Source of the DNA: CAVZXS01 sp963779325
GTDB lineage: Bacteria; Bacteroidota; Bacteroidia; Chitinophagales; Chitinophagaceae
Direction: 5' to 3'
NCBI GenBank assembly: GCA_963779325.1
Contig: CAVZXS010000017.1
Span: forward strand, 1 to 64,000
DNA length: 64,000 nt
Shown: positions 43,490 to 53,322 of the stretch, piece after piece
Numbering within the stretch: the stretch's first letter is position 1
Layout of the letters: every line of letters begins with the position of its first letter
Made by a program: the position numbers and the translations under genes
The notes under the pieces: generated by a model
Told to the model about the DNA's origin: nothing
Seen by the model: only the letters and a program-made list of their open reading frames with translations
Databases searched by the model: none

Positions 43490-44680
43490 ATGGCAAAAAA
43501 AATATTTACAACAGTAAAGGATTTATTAAAAGTATTATCAGCAGTATTTGTTTTACAAATAATAATTTCGTCTTGTTATACTGCTTCAAAAGCTGCAGCA
43601 GGCACACAGGTACAGAAGTCGGACCCCGCCGCACTTTTTGCAAAATATCAATTAGATAAAATTCAATTACCCCCGGGATTTAAAATTTCTGTTTTTGCCG
43701 AAGTGCCCAATGCCCGCAGTATGTGTTGGGGCGATAACGGCACATTGTTTATCGGCAACAGGGATAAATCGGAAGTATACGCCGCCGTTGATAAAAACAA
43801 AGATGGTTTTGCAGAAAGTGTTTACACTATTGCAAAAGGATTAAACATGCCCTGCGGTGTGGCATTTAGAAAAGGCAGTTTGTATGTAGCAGAAGTAAGT
43901 CGTATAATCAGGTTTGATAATATTGAAAGCAATTTGCAAAATCCGCCTGCACCCGTGGTAGTGTATGATAAATTGCCAACAGAAAAACATCACGGATGGA
44001 AATACATTGCTTTCGGCCCTGATGATAAATTGTATGTACCCGTAGGCGCACCTTGCAATGTGTGCGAAAAAGAAGATTCAATTTATGCAACCATCACAAG
44101 GATGAATCCTGACGGAACCGGTTTGGAAATTTTTTCGAAAGGTGTACGCAACAGTGTAGGCTTTGCCTGGCACCCGGTTACTAAGGAGTTATGGTTTACC
44201 GAAAACGGCAGAGATAATTTGGGTAATGATATACCGGCAGATGAATTAAACTATGCTCCGCAGAAAGGAATGCATTTCGGTTTTCCTTATTGTCACCAGG
44301 GCGATACACCCGATCCTGAATTTGGTAAAGGAAAAAAATGTGAAGATTATACAGCGCCTGCGCAAAGGTTAGGCCCGCATGTGGCGGCGCTGGGTATGCG
44401 TTTTTATACAGGCAATATGTTTTTGCCCGATTATAAAAATCAAATTTTTATTGCAGAACACGGAAGCTGGAACCGCAGTGAGAAGATTGGCTATCGTGTT
44501 ATGCTGGCGAGAGTACAAAACAATAAAGTAACGCAGTATGTTCCGTTTGCAACAGGTTGGTTGCAACCCAATGGCGATGTTATCGGACGTCCTTCTGATG
44601 TAGAATTCGCTGCGGACGGTTCTTTATTGATTAGTGATGATAAAGCGGGTGCGGTTTATCGGGTGGTGTTTGAGAATTGA
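43490..44680 (+). CDS. PQQ-dependent sugar (sorbosone) dehydrogenase-like lipoprotein
   Basis: From ATG 43490 the product is 396 residues. A lipoprotein-type N-terminus (VLQIIISSC) precedes a six-bladed beta-propeller of the GSDH/L-sorbosone dehydrogenase family: PPGFKISVFAEVPNARSM, VGAPCNVC, GTGLEIFSKGVRNSVGFAWHP, FTENGRDNLG, and the cofactor/metal-facing IFIAEHGSWNRSEK. It oxidises a sugar or aldose lactone in the periplasm, with PQQ as usual cofactor. No PQQ synthesis genes are near. It stands alone, though downstream of mce. The substrate is undetermined. Confidence 0.88.
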   Translation: MAKKIFTTVKDLLKVLSAVFVLQIIISSCYTASKAAAGTQVQKSDPAALFAKYQLDKIQLPPGFKISVFAEVPNARSMCWGDNGTLFIGNRDKSEVYAAVDKNKDGFAESVYTIAKGLNMPCGVAFRKGSLYVAEVSRIIRFDNIESNLQNPPAPVVVYDKLPTEKHHGWKYIAFGPDDKLYVPVGAPCNVCEKEDSIYATITRMNPDGTGLEIFSKGVRNSVGFAWHPVTKELWFTENGRDNLGNDIPADELNYAPQKGMHFGFPYCHQGDTPDPEFGKGKKCEDYTAPAQRLGPHVAALGMRFYTGNMFLPDYKNQIFIAEHGSWNRSEKIGYRVMLARVQNNKVTQYVPFATGWLQPNGDVIGRPSDVEFAADGSLLISDDKAGAVYRVVFEN

Positions 44681-44755
44681 TAGATATTGCTTCTTTTTTC
44701 ATTTATTAAAATGGAACCTCCATCAAAATATTTTGTCGGATGAAAAGCAATTAAG

Positions 44756-45064
44756 CTATTTAACTTTTAATTTTTTTGGGTTTTGATACGTGTTCCAGAA
44801 TCGTAATAACTCAATTTCTTTCTTTGCTGTTTTAATTCGATAGATTAATGAGACTCTTTTATGCAACACTACATACCTGATATTCTGTTGCTTTTTATTT
44901 CTTGCAGTACCTATACCCGGCTGCTTTGATAAAGCCAATAACTTTTTCTCGACAATTAATGCAAAGCCTTTGATTTCTTTTGCTGTCCAGGCTGTTTCCA
45001 GGTACAGCATATTATTTAAATAGGTTTGCAGGGCTTTTACTGTCCACACTATTTTGTAAACCAT
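44756..45064 (-). CDS. RelE/ParE family toxin
   Basis: The product is 102 residues with the ParE/RelE fold order: YKIVWTVKALQTYLNNMLYL (two helices), the beta-hairpin NIRYVVLHKRVSLIYRI and the final strand IELLRFWNTYQNP, which is typical for this subgroup. The basic stretch GTARNKKQQNIRY is expected at the active groove. ParE poisons gyrase, RelE cuts mRNA at the ribosome; the sequence does not decide between them. It overlaps the antitoxin gene by 16 bases. Confidence 0.85.
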   Translation of the reverse strand: MVYKIVWTVKALQTYLNNMLYLETAWTAKEIKGFALIVEKKLLALSKQPGIGTARNKKQQNIRYVVLHKRVSLIYRIKTAKKEIELLRFWNTYQNPKKLKVK

Positions 45065-45285
45065 TGCGGATATTTTTTCTTCACTTCTTCATGGGTTAAT
45101 ACTTCGCCCTTGTCGGCCTGCTTGATAGCCAGCTCAATATCCGCCTTCACTTCATCAGGCATTGTATCCCACCAGTCCGCTTCCGCATCTACCTCCAGCA
45201 TGGCATGTACCATTTTTACCACTTTGTCGTCTGCAGTGTCAATGTATTTCTTTACGTCTTTACGCATTTGTTTTACAGCGCTCAT
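45049..45285 (-). CDS. Antitoxin of the RelE/ParE-type pair
   Basis: The product is 78 residues. The C-terminal ADKGEVLTHEEVKKKYPQW is typical of addiction-module antitoxins in this group, where the last third binds the toxin. The N-terminal part is helical. It lies upstream of and overlaps the toxin, the normal order, and has a -7 box TAAATTTG at 45302-45309. By analogy it represses the pair. Confidence 0.82.
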   Translation of the reverse strand: MSAVKQMRKDVKKYIDTADDKVVKMVHAMLEVDAEADWWDTMPDEVKADIELAIKQADKGEVLTHEEVKKKYPQWFTK

Positions 45286-45301
45286 AATTATTGCGTTTTT
45301 A

Positions 45302-45309
45302 CAAATTTA
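45302..45309 (-). promoter_or_regulatory. -7 box TAAATTTG of the ParE-type pair
   Basis: Perfect box on the minus strand, 16 bases before ATG 45285. The rest of the gap to 45543 holds no gene; a GCGTTGCAAGAC-type word at about 45430-45446 may be a repeat remnant. Confidence 0.55.
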
Positions 45310-45543
45310 CTTTTTTTTCTTATCTAAATGGGATGTCTTTGGCCTAGCAAAGAGGTCACTCAAGTATGTGTTAACCCCTATTTATGCCGTGTCAACACGC
45401 CTTTCTCACATGACTACGGTGAGGCCCGTCTTGCAACGCTCTGTCCCCACATGGGAGAATAAAGGCCGAAACCATAACAAAAACGCATAGCCAAAGCGAG
45501 GGCTTGTAATGTATTGTTCAACTAAGGAATTACTCAGGAAAAA

Positions 45544-46029
45544 TTATAAATAGTTTTTCACCAAATAACTAATCATTATAAATGAAATAAATATAAGCAA
45601 CACAATATGTAAAACAACTCCCCAATAATAGTAATTCTTACTTTTTTCTAATATTGACTTTGAAGGAGTCTCTTTATCATAAAGAATAGAAATCCTATCA
45701 CCCTCTACAGGTTTTCGATACAAGATAGTTTTAAACTCGTTATTAATTTTATTCCCATTTTCATCAGCATACTCAACAGTGATATTATAATTACCATGAA
45801 ATTGATCATTGACAGGAATATAAGTACACTTAATTATTGTTCCTTCAGCGTGAATTTCGTATTTAAACAAATTTCTTTCTCTTAATTTTTTTAATAAGCC
45901 AATTAAACTATAGGCAAATGAAATAATCATCAAAGCAATAAACAAGAAACTCGATGTCTTAAAATCAATTAAAAAATAAAACCCAATCAACAGAATAGTT
46001 AGTAAAATTTGTATGGTCTTTTTTTTCAT
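45544..46029 (-). CDS. Membrane protein with extracytoplasmic DUF3592-like domain
   Basis: From ATG 46029 the product is 161 residues. Two membrane segments at the start (about 5-20 and 23-43) and one at the end (about 135-157) enclose a small beta-rich domain (about 55-130) with GTIIKCTYIPVNDQFHGNYNITVEYAD and PVEGDRISILYDKETPSKS, the pattern of DUF3592. The role is unknown. ATG 46059 is in frame (10 more residues). Its low GC and isolation next to the toxin-antitoxin pair suggest an accessory patch (inference). Confidence 0.7.
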   Translation of the reverse strand: MKKKTIQILLTILLIGFYFLIDFKTSSFLFIALMIISFAYSLIGLLKKLRERNLFKYEIHAEGTIIKCTYIPVNDQFHGNYNITVEYADENGNKINNEFKTILYRKPVEGDRISILYDKETPSKSILEKSKNYYYWGVVLHIVLLIFISFIMISYLVKNYL

Positions 46030-46209
46030 TTTTATTAATAATTGAATTGAGATTAGCATTATTCAAGAATAATAAACCGGTTTAAGGACTATACTAACCA
46101 CGTAGTTATTTATCAACATCATAACATATATCTTCCCGAATGATTTTTTCAAGTTCATTTAATCATTATACAAGTTCGTGCTTAAATTATTTCGCTTGAT
46201 AATTGAAAC

Positions 46210-46938
46210 TTACTCCCCCGCCTCCTCTTTCCCCAAATTGAGTTTCTCTACTGCTACTTGTGAAGCTATTTGCGAAGCGTCTTTTTTATTGAAAGCTTTT
46301 CCTTGGGCCAATACTTCGCCGTCTACCACCGCGGCAATGGTAAAAAGGCGGCGGCCGTTTTCTAATTTTTCTTCCAGTGTCTCAAACTCCAGTATTTTGC
46401 CGTTCTTGTTGGCCCAACCGTAGAGTTTGTTTTTATGATTGATCTCCAGGTTTTCCAAATCATCCATAAACATATGCGGGCGGATAATAAAATTCATGAC
46501 CCAAACGGCTGTTTTTTTATAGCCTTTGTCTAAGTAAATGGCGCCAACCAATGACTCCAGTGTATTACCGAATATCTGGCTCACTTTCAGGGAGCCGTCC
46601 GATTTATTGTAGAGCGTAATTTTTTTAAGTCCCATGCGTACGGCAATTTCATTGAGTTGCTGCCGGTTTACCATTTTACTGCGCATTTCCGTTAAATAGC
46701 CCTCGCCTTTGTAGGGATATCTTTTAAAAAGATAATCGGCCACGAGGGCACTAAGTATTGCATCGCCGAGATATTCCAAGCGTTCATTATTTTCATGCGT
46801 ATTCTCCCGGATGGAGCGGTGGGTAAGCGCCGTGCGGTACAGCGAAATATTACCGGGTGAGAAGCCGAGAATATTCTTCAACTGTTTTTTGAAGGAATCG
46901 CCGGCATGTTGCTTAAAAAGATTTTTCAGGATATCCAC
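46210..46938 (-). CDS. rnc: Ribonuclease III
   Basis: The product is 242 residues. The catalytic signature NNERLEYLGDAILSALV (about 57-73) and the second acidic cluster TLESLVGAIYLDKG are present. A double-stranded-RNA-binding domain follows (about 170-235, ending GKAFNKKDASQIASQVAVEKL). It processes rRNA precursors and other double-stranded RNA. The acpP-fabF partners seen in many Bacteroidota are not next to it here. Start ATG 46938 gives the normal length. Confidence 0.96.
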   Translation of the reverse strand: MDILKNLFKQHAGDSFKKQLKNILGFSPGNISLYRTALTHRSIRENTHENNERLEYLGDAILSALVADYLFKRYPYKGEGYLTEMRSKMVNRQQLNEIAVRMGLKKITLYNKSDGSLKVSQIFGNTLESLVGAIYLDKGYKKTAVWVMNFIIRPHMFMDDLENLEINHKNKLYGWANKNGKILEFETLEEKLENGRRLFTIAAVVDGEVLAQGKAFNKKDASQIASQVAVEKLNLGKEEAGE

Positions 46939-47074
46939 GTTCAGTATTTCAATTAAATTTTTTTCAAGATAGTCTGTTTTTTACAGCTTTGCAAAATCAA
47001 GACACAAAATGCCGGAAAATAATTGCATGTGCAACGAAGAACTTTATTAAAAAAGGCTGCTGCCCGTAAAGTAA

Positions 47075-49069
47075 TCAGGCCATCCTGATCCACCCTGTTT
47101 TATCAATCTGTATTTTATTTTCGGCCTGCAGGTACTCAATTACCTTGCGGGCTTTTTCTTTCTGAATGCCGCGCAAATGCAGCATCAATTCTTTTGCAGG
47201 CAGCGGTTGCTGTTGTAAAACGGTTTCAATAATACGGGTAATTTTTTCAAACTCTTCTTTTGTAAGATGCACTCTTTTTATACGCAGGCAATTATCACAT
47301 ATACCGCATTTTTTTATTTCTGCATCACCGAAATAATGACCGATAAGCTGACTGCGGCAGGCAAGCGTTTCTCCGGTAAAATGTATCATGATAAGAGCCC
47401 GCTGCTGAAAACGTTCTTTTCTTTTGTTATACGCCGTCATGTCAATAGTCAATTCTTCCGTTTTTACCCGATTGGTTAAAAAATATAACTGCGGCGTATC
47501 TTTTTGCGGCGTATAATTTATAACGCCGTGTTGATGCAGCATTACTAAATCTTTCTTAACAGCTTCTGCATCTTTTTTTAATAATCGCACCAATACCAAT
47601 TCCGAGATACGCGTAGGGTAATCATATACACCTTCGTAAGCTCTCAGCAGGGCTTTGACGGCAGGCTCTAAATCAGGCTGCGTATTTTCAAATTCATACA
47701 AATCATTTTTATTAATGGTAAACTGTACCAATGAGGAAAGAAAAACCTGCTCGTTAAAAGCCAGCCAACCTTCCTGCTCCAATGCTTTGAGCGAATAGAT
47801 GGCGGTAAATGTATTCAGTTTAAACTTTTTTATAAAATCTGTAATATCAAAATCAAAATATTGCCCCTCGCCGCTGCCGGCGGGTATTTGTAAATAATTG
47901 GCTACTGATTGATAAACGTTTTTAATATCATCTATCGACGGATAACGAATAGCGGCCGATTGTTCCAATTCAGTAATATCTTTTTCGTCGTACAGCAAAA
48001 CGGCAAAAGCATTTTTACCATCACGACCTGCACGACCTGCTTCCTGGTAATAATTTTCAAGACAATCGGGCACATCGGCATGTACCACCACTCGTACATC
48101 GGGCTTATCTATTCCCATACCAAATGCATTGGTACATACAATAACCCGTGTTTTATTCTGTATCCATTCTTCCTGTTTACGGTTTCTTTCTTCCTGCGGT
48201 AAGCCGGCATGATAGTAATCGGATGAAATATTTTGTAACAGTAATAAATCACTTATCTCTTTAGTACGGCGGCGGCTTTTGCAGTATATAATGGCGCTGC
48301 CCGGTACTTTTTTTAATACTTCAATTGTTTTTACAATTTTAGAATCAACATTGAATACACTGTACGAAAGATTAGGTCGTTCAAAAGATTGACGAAATAC
48401 TTTCCAGTTATTATTAATTACACTTCCAACTTTCGGAGTCAATTCCCCTCTCCCTTGGAGAGGGGTTAGGGGTGAGGTCAGCTTCTCACAAATATCTTTC
48501 TGTACATCAGCCGTAGCAGAAGCGGTTAATGCCAGCACCGGCACATTGGGTAATTCTTCTCTCAAAGCAGCAATACGTAAATAGGGCGGACGAAAATCGT
48601 AACCCCATTGTGAAATACAATGTGCTTCATCCACCGCTATTAACGATATATTAATGCCGGGCAGGTATTCTAAAAAAAGTTTTGTCTCTAATCTTTCCGG
48701 CGAAACATATAAAAATTTACAGTTGCTGTTGCTGACAATTTGCAGTGTATTGATTACTTCTTTACGACTCATGCCGGAGTAAATAGCAAAGGCAGTAATA
48801 TTTTTTCTTTTCAGGTTTTGTACCTGGTCTTTCATTAAGGCGATAAGCGGAGAGATAACCAAGCATAATCCGGGCATAGCTAATGCCGGTACTTGGTAGC
48901 ACAATGATTTACCGCCGCCGGTTGGCATCAGCGCCAGTGTATCCTGTCCCGATAAAACAGCATTGATGACAGCTTCCTGCAGCGGACGAAATGAAGAAAA
49001 GCCCCAGTATTGTTTTAATATTTCCTGAGGAGAGAGAACGGATTTAGTATCGGAAGACGGAGCAATCAT
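47075..49069 (-). CDS. recQ: ATP-dependent DNA helicase RecQ
   Basis: The product is 664 residues. Helicase motifs are PTGGGKSLCYQ (Walker A), VDEAHCISQWGYDFRP, TASATADVQ and QEAGRAGRDG. The zinc site is CxnCGICDNC near residue 590. A winged-helix end follows; no HRDC domain is present. RecQ unwinds recombination and replication intermediates. Between TASATADVQKDICEKL and ERPNL, the peptide TSPLTPLQGRGELTPK is encoded by a palindromic repeat (48445-48476) and enlarges a loop between motifs III and IV. All motifs are intact, so the helicase should work. Confidence 0.95.
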   Translation of the reverse strand: MIAPSSDTKSVLSPQEILKQYWGFSSFRPLQEAVINAVLSGQDTLALMPTGGGKSLCYQVPALAMPGLCLVISPLIALMKDQVQNLKRKNITAFAIYSGMSRKEVINTLQIVSNSNCKFLYVSPERLETKLFLEYLPGINISLIAVDEAHCISQWGYDFRPPYLRIAALREELPNVPVLALTASATADVQKDICEKLTSPLTPLQGRGELTPKVGSVINNNWKVFRQSFERPNLSYSVFNVDSKIVKTIEVLKKVPGSAIIYCKSRRRTKEISDLLLLQNISSDYYHAGLPQEERNRKQEEWIQNKTRVIVCTNAFGMGIDKPDVRVVVHADVPDCLENYYQEAGRAGRDGKNAFAVLLYDEKDITELEQSAAIRYPSIDDIKNVYQSVANYLQIPAGSGEGQYFDFDITDFIKKFKLNTFTAIYSLKALEQEGWLAFNEQVFLSSLVQFTINKNDLYEFENTQPDLEPAVKALLRAYEGVYDYPTRISELVLVRLLKKDAEAVKKDLVMLHQHGVINYTPQKDTPQLYFLTNRVKTEELTIDMTAYNKRKERFQQRALIMIHFTGETLACRSQLIGHYFGDAEIKKCGICDNCLRIKRVHLTKEEFEKITRIIETVLQQQPLPAKELMLHLRGIQKEKARKVIEYLQAENKIQIDKTGWIRMA
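48445..48476 (-). repeat. Palindromic repeat read in frame in recQ
   Basis: CCCCTCTCC-CTT-GGAGAGGGG with tail TTAGGGGTGAGG. It codes for SPLTPLQGRGE in gene sense, a peptide I recall from many Bacteroidota proteins hosting this repeat. Confidence 0.85.
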
Positions 49070-49210
49070 TCATTTAATAGTTTTGAAATCATTTAACCGC
49101 CTTTTACTATTTACTGATGCAGAAAACATAATACCGTTTTTCCGAAGCTACCAATTTATTAATTACCGGAAGATTTTATAAGGTTATAAATCACGACGCT
49201 TTATTGCCGC

Positions 49211-51394
49211 CTACACTACTTTTTTTACAAATAACCGAACTGAGTTAACAGCCAGCACTACGTCGCTCAGGGCCATAACCAATGCGCCGAACACAGGAGA
49301 CAGAAAACCAAATGCCGCTACAGGAATAGCAATAATATTATATGCAAAGGCCCAGAATAAGTTTTGCTTGATAGTTAGGTAAGTATGTTTGCCCAAGCCC
49401 AATGCAGCCGGTAAATTTTTCAGCCCGTGATTCATCAATACTACCTGCGCCGATTGCATGGCTATTTGCGATGCGTCGTTCATAGAAATACCGATAGTTG
49501 CTTTGGCCAATGCCGGCGCATCATTGATACCGTCGCCTACCATAGCTGTTGGTGAAGCAATCGTTAAGTCAGTAATCTTTTGCAGTTTTTGTTCCGGTGT
49601 TTGTTCGGCTATTACTTCTTTAATACCCAATTCTTTTGCAAGTGTATCACATTTTTCCTGCCTGTCTCCGCTCAGTAAAATAGTTTTTATATTTTTTGAA
49701 TGCAGGTAATTGATAACCGATTTTGCTTCTTCTCTTATTTCATCTTTTACGTCAATCCACCCGAGCAGTTCATTATTTTTTACAAGGTAAATATTGTGCG
49801 TTTCATCTTTTGTTAAATGAGTTGCGACTTTATACGAACCGGCTGTATAATTATTTCCTGCCGCGTCTGTCGCTTTCATACCCAATCCTTTTACTTCCTC
49901 AATTTTATTCCATTTTATTTCATCTTTTCCGCCGGGTGATCCGGCGGACGTTTTCCATTCACCGGCTATACATTTTGCTATGGGGTGGTTGGAATATTTT
50001 TCAAGAGAATAAACAATCCTTTTAAACTCATCTGCTTCTACCTGTGATTTGTAATTTGAAATTTGGAATTTACCAGTGGTTAGAGTTCCTGTTTTATCAA
50101 ATACAACTTGCTTTATATCTTTAAATAATTCAAGGCTTGTCGCATTACGAAACAGTATTCCCGTCTTTGCTCCCCGTCCTAAACCCACTGCTATAGCGGC
50201 CGGCGTAGCAAGACCCATTGCACAGGGGCAAGCAATCACCAATACAGCGATGCTTCGCATCAGGGCAGGTGTAAATTCCTTTAAGTATATCCAATTACCA
50301 ATTAATGTAATTACTGCAATACCAATGACTACCGGTACGAATATGGCGCTGATTTTATCGGCCAATAATTGCACGGGCGGTTTTTCACCCTGAGCCTGCT
50401 TTACCAAATTAATAATGCCGCTCAGTACAGTATCATTTCCCGTTGCAGTTACCTGCGCTTTTACCGTTCCGTCGGTTACTACACTTCCGCCGACTAATTT
50501 ATCCTTTGCATATTTATGCACCGGCGCACTTTCACCGGTAATAATGGCTTCATTTACATGCGCATCGCCCCATAATATTTTGCAATCCATAGGTACCTGC
50601 TCGCCGTTTTTTATTAAAATAAGATCACCAACTTTCAACTGCGAATTCTCAATCGGAAAAATTAATTCATTATGCTGATCGTCAAAAGCAATCATATTTG
50701 CCATTATTTTTTGACTCTTGGCCAATTGTTTTAATGCCCGTTGTGTAGATTGTATCGAAGCCTCTTCCAAATAATTTCCGAGAAAGACTAATGTAATAAT
50801 AGTAGCTGCCGTTTCATAAAACATATAATTTTCAGCCTGCCCGGTAAGTGTACCATACAAACTGTAAACAAATGCCGCGGTAGCGCCGGTTGCAATCAGT
50901 ACATTCATATTAGGTATACCGTTGCGCAGACTTTTTAAGGCGCTCTTACCAAAAAAGCTCATACCAATTAAATAAACGGGGATCGTTAGTGCTAACTGTA
51001 CATAAGGATTCATTAGCCAGTGGCTATGGCCCGGCAGCATATGCATCATCAGCAATACTGTGAATGGAAGACAGAACCAAAAGCGCTGCAGGTGGGTTGA
51101 TAAAAAAGAAAACCTCTTGGTTTTTGTTTGCAACCCGTTTTCAACTTTGTATCCCAGCTCTTCAATACCCTTTGCTAATTTATTTTTTTGTATACCATTT
51201 AACGTTTCAAATGACACGTCGCCGCCGATCAAATTCACTTTCACGTTCTTCATACCCTCCTTTTCAAGGTATTTATGTATGGTGAGAGCACAATTCGAAC
51301 AACTCATTCCATCTACCTTCCATTGTATTGATTCCATTCTTTTCTTTATTTTAATCTTAAATCCCCGGTCAGTGGAAATTTTTCTATGTTGCAT
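49211..51394 (-). CDS. copA: Copper-translocating P1B-type ATPase
   Basis: From ATG 51340 (MESIQWKVDGMSCSNC) the product is 709 residues. One N-terminal metal-binding domain has GMSCSNC. The membrane CPC motif is in VIACPCAMGLATP, the phosphorylation site in DKTGTLTTG, the HP motif in YSNHPIAKC and the hinge in VGDGINDAPALAKA. This pattern is Cu+ export (P1B-1). A -7 box at 51404-51411 lies 10 bases before ATG 51394, so a start at 51394 (18 more residues) is possible but leaderless; the family N-terminus favours 51340. No copper regulator is adjacent. Confidence 0.92.
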   Translation of the reverse strand: MQHRKISTDRGFKIKIKKRMESIQWKVDGMSCSNCALTIHKYLEKEGMKNVKVNLIGGDVSFETLNGIQKNKLAKGIEELGYKVENGLQTKTKRFSFLSTHLQRFWFCLPFTVLLMMHMLPGHSHWLMNPYVQLALTIPVYLIGMSFFGKSALKSLRNGIPNMNVLIATGATAAFVYSLYGTLTGQAENYMFYETAATIITLVFLGNYLEEASIQSTQRALKQLAKSQKIMANMIAFDDQHNELIFPIENSQLKVGDLILIKNGEQVPMDCKILWGDAHVNEAIITGESAPVHKYAKDKLVGGSVVTDGTVKAQVTATGNDTVLSGIINLVKQAQGEKPPVQLLADKISAIFVPVVIGIAVITLIGNWIYLKEFTPALMRSIAVLVIACPCAMGLATPAAIAVGLGRGAKTGILFRNATSLELFKDIKQVVFDKTGTLTTGKFQISNYKSQVEADEFKRIVYSLEKYSNHPIAKCIAGEWKTSAGSPGGKDEIKWNKIEEVKGLGMKATDAAGNNYTAGSYKVATHLTKDETHNIYLVKNNELLGWIDVKDEIREEAKSVINYLHSKNIKTILLSGDRQEKCDTLAKELGIKEVIAEQTPEQKLQKITDLTIASPTAMVGDGINDAPALAKATIGISMNDASQIAMQSAQVVLMNHGLKNLPAALGLGKHTYLTIKQNLFWAFAYNIIAIPVAAFGFLSPVFGALVMALSDVVLAVNSVRLFVKKVV

Positions 51395-51403
51395 TTATTG
51401 TTG

Positions 51404-51411
51404 CAAATTTA
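51404..51411 (-). promoter_or_regulatory. -7 box TAAATTTG of copA
   Basis: Perfect box on the minus strand. No CueR/CsoR-type site is recognised nearby. Confidence 0.55.
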
Positions 51412-51520
51412 CTTTAATAAATACAGGCAGTCATTACTTGATGCGGAATATATCATGACAACCCGGTTGCTATTATACATACTTTTTTGCCCGAAATGCC
51501 CTTAACCGGGTAGCGACAAC

Positions 51521-51528
51521 TAAATTTG
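51521..51528 (+). promoter_or_regulatory. -7 box TAAATTTG directly before tsaE
   Basis: A perfect TAnnTTTG, 4 bases upstream of ATG 51533, implying a leaderless or nearly leaderless transcript, as for holB. Confidence 0.6.
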
Positions 51529-51532
51529 TACT

Positions 51533-51958
51533 ATGGAACAGGTATTTACTACAAGCGGGATAAACCAAACGGCGGCAGCATTTTGGAAAGCCGTCTCGCC
51601 TAAAAAAGTAATTGCTTTTCATGGCAGTATGGGTGCGGGAAAAACCACTTTTATACATGCTCTTTGCGAAGCGAAAAAGGTAAAAGATGCAACCGGCAGC
51701 CCTACTTTTTCTATTATTAACGAATACCGGTTTGAAGAGGACCGGATTGAAAAGAAGATTTACCATATGGATCTTTACCGCCTAAAAGATGAGGAAGAAG
51801 CCATGCAGGCCGGTGTAGAGGATTGCCTGTACAGCGGCGATATTTGTTTAGTAGAGTGGCCCGAAAAAGCTCCGGGGCTTTTTCCGCCGGATACGGTGCA
51901 TGTATTTATAGAAGCTATTGATTCTGACACCAGGAGGTTGATAATAGAAGGGATTTAG
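51533..51958 (+). CDS. tsaE: tRNA threonylcarbamoyladenosine biosynthesis ATPase TsaE
   Basis: The product is 141 residues. Walker A GSMGAGKTTF (about 33-42), then SPTFSIINEY and the Walker B-like HMDLYRLKDEEEA with LVEWPEKA are the family marks. It works with TsaB and TsaD in making t6A37 of tRNA. It is followed after 112 bases by an alanine dehydrogenase-type gene, a pairing I recall as common in Bacteroidota. Start fits the promoter. Confidence 0.94.
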   Translation: MEQVFTTSGINQTAAAFWKAVSPKKVIAFHGSMGAGKTTFIHALCEAKKVKDATGSPTFSIINEYRFEEDRIEKKIYHMDLYRLKDEEEAMQAGVEDCLYSGDICLVEWPEKAPGLFPPDTVHVFIEAIDSDTRRLIIEGI

Positions 51959-52070
51959 TTATTTTTAATCCGCTTAAATATTTTGAAAGGGGCGAAACGC
52001 CGATTTAACCCCCGGAACTAAGCAGAAAAGCAATCCAAAACAACAGTGCATAAAAAAACATAAGCAGTCA

Positions 52071-53285
52071 ATGAGTCAGCAAAAACCAATTATAAGCACC
52101 TCGTTCAGTTACGAAACACTGGAAGAAACATTAGATATAAAAAGTAAAACCGAGCCGATGCTGATTGGTATTCCCAAGGAAATTGCTTTCCAGGAAAACA
52201 GGATTGCACTGACGCCGGATGCCGTAAGTGTACTGATCAGTAACGGACACAATGTAGTGATAGAGCATAATGCAGGTGAGGCCGCTCATTTTAAGGATAA
52301 AGATTATGCCGAAGCAGGTGCAAAGATTGTATACGAAAGAGCCGATGTTTTTAAAGCTCCCCTATTGATAAAAAGTGCGCCGGTTATAGAAGAAGACTTA
52401 GCGCTGCTGCAAATGAACCAGGTGATTATTTCGCCGATACACTTAAGTGTAATGAAGACGGAGATACTGCAGCGAATGATGGAGAAAAAAGTTACAGCTA
52501 TATCATTTGAAAATTTAAAAGATGACAGCGGCTCGTACCCCATTGTACGCAGCATGAGCGAAATTGCGGGCAGCGCCGTTATGCTAATCGCCGCGCAATA
52601 CCTCAGCTCCGCCAATCATGGTAAGGGCGTTTTATTGGGAGGTATATCAGGCATTGCGCCCACCAAAGTTATTATTATAGGCGCCGGTATAGTAGGCGAA
52701 TATGCCGCAAGAGCTGCATTGGCACTGGGGGCATCCGTCAAAATTTTTGACAACAGTGTGTACCGGTTAAAAAGATTACAAAACAATATCGGTCATCGTT
52801 TATGGACCTCCATCATAGAACCCCGCATGCTGGCCAAGCAAATTAAAACCTGCGAAGTAGCGGTGGGTGCATTGGGCTCCGAGACAGGAAGAACACCAAT
52901 GGTAGTAACGGAAGAAATGGTAAGCAACATGCGTACGGGCAGTGTTATTATTGATGTAAGTATTGACCGCGGCGGTTGTTTTGAAACATCTGAAATCACC
53001 ACACACGAGCATCCCATATTTATGAAGTACGGCGTTATACATTATTGCGTACCCAATATTCCCAGCGGTTTTGCCAGAACGGCGTCGCAAGCCATCAGCA
53101 ATGTACTTATGCCCTTACTGCTGGAAGCCGGCGATGAAGGAGGGTTTGAAAATTTATTATGGCACCAGATACATTTGCGCAGCGGTATTTATATGTTCAA
53201 AGGTTCGTTGACCAATTTTTATTTAAGCCAGCGCTTTGATTTAAAATATACCGATTTGAATTTGCTGATTGCCAGTCAACGATAA
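52071..53285 (+). CDS. ald: Alanine dehydrogenase
   Basis: The product is 404 residues of the alanine dehydrogenase/transhydrogenase family. It has GIPKEIAFQENRIALTPDAV (substrate-binding), the catalytic His in ISPIHLSVM, the NAD fold VIIIGAGIVGEYAARAALALGA and IDVSIDRGGCFETS. It reversibly deaminates alanine to pyruvate. The N-terminal 27 residues before PMLIGIPKE are an extension found in this lineage. The stop overlaps the ATG region of the acyltransferase frame by 17 bases, but the acyltransferase probably starts downstream. Confidence 0.9.
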   Translation: MSQQKPIISTSFSYETLEETLDIKSKTEPMLIGIPKEIAFQENRIALTPDAVSVLISNGHNVVIEHNAGEAAHFKDKDYAEAGAKIVYERADVFKAPLLIKSAPVIEEDLALLQMNQVIISPIHLSVMKTEILQRMMEKKVTAISFENLKDDSGSYPIVRSMSEIAGSAVMLIAAQYLSSANHGKGVLLGGISGIAPTKVIIIGAGIVGEYAARAALALGASVKIFDNSVYRLKRLQNNIGHRLWTSIIEPRMLAKQIKTCEVAVGALGSETGRTPMVVTEEMVSNMRTGSVIIDVSIDRGGCFETSEITTHEHPIFMKYGVIHYCVPNIPSGFARTASQAISNVLMPLLLEAGDEGGFENLLWHQIHLRSGIYMFKGSLTNFYLSQRFDLKYTDLNLLIASQR

Positions 53286-53322
53286 GACGCTTCAACTTCT
53301 TAAGGGAAGAAATTATTCTTTA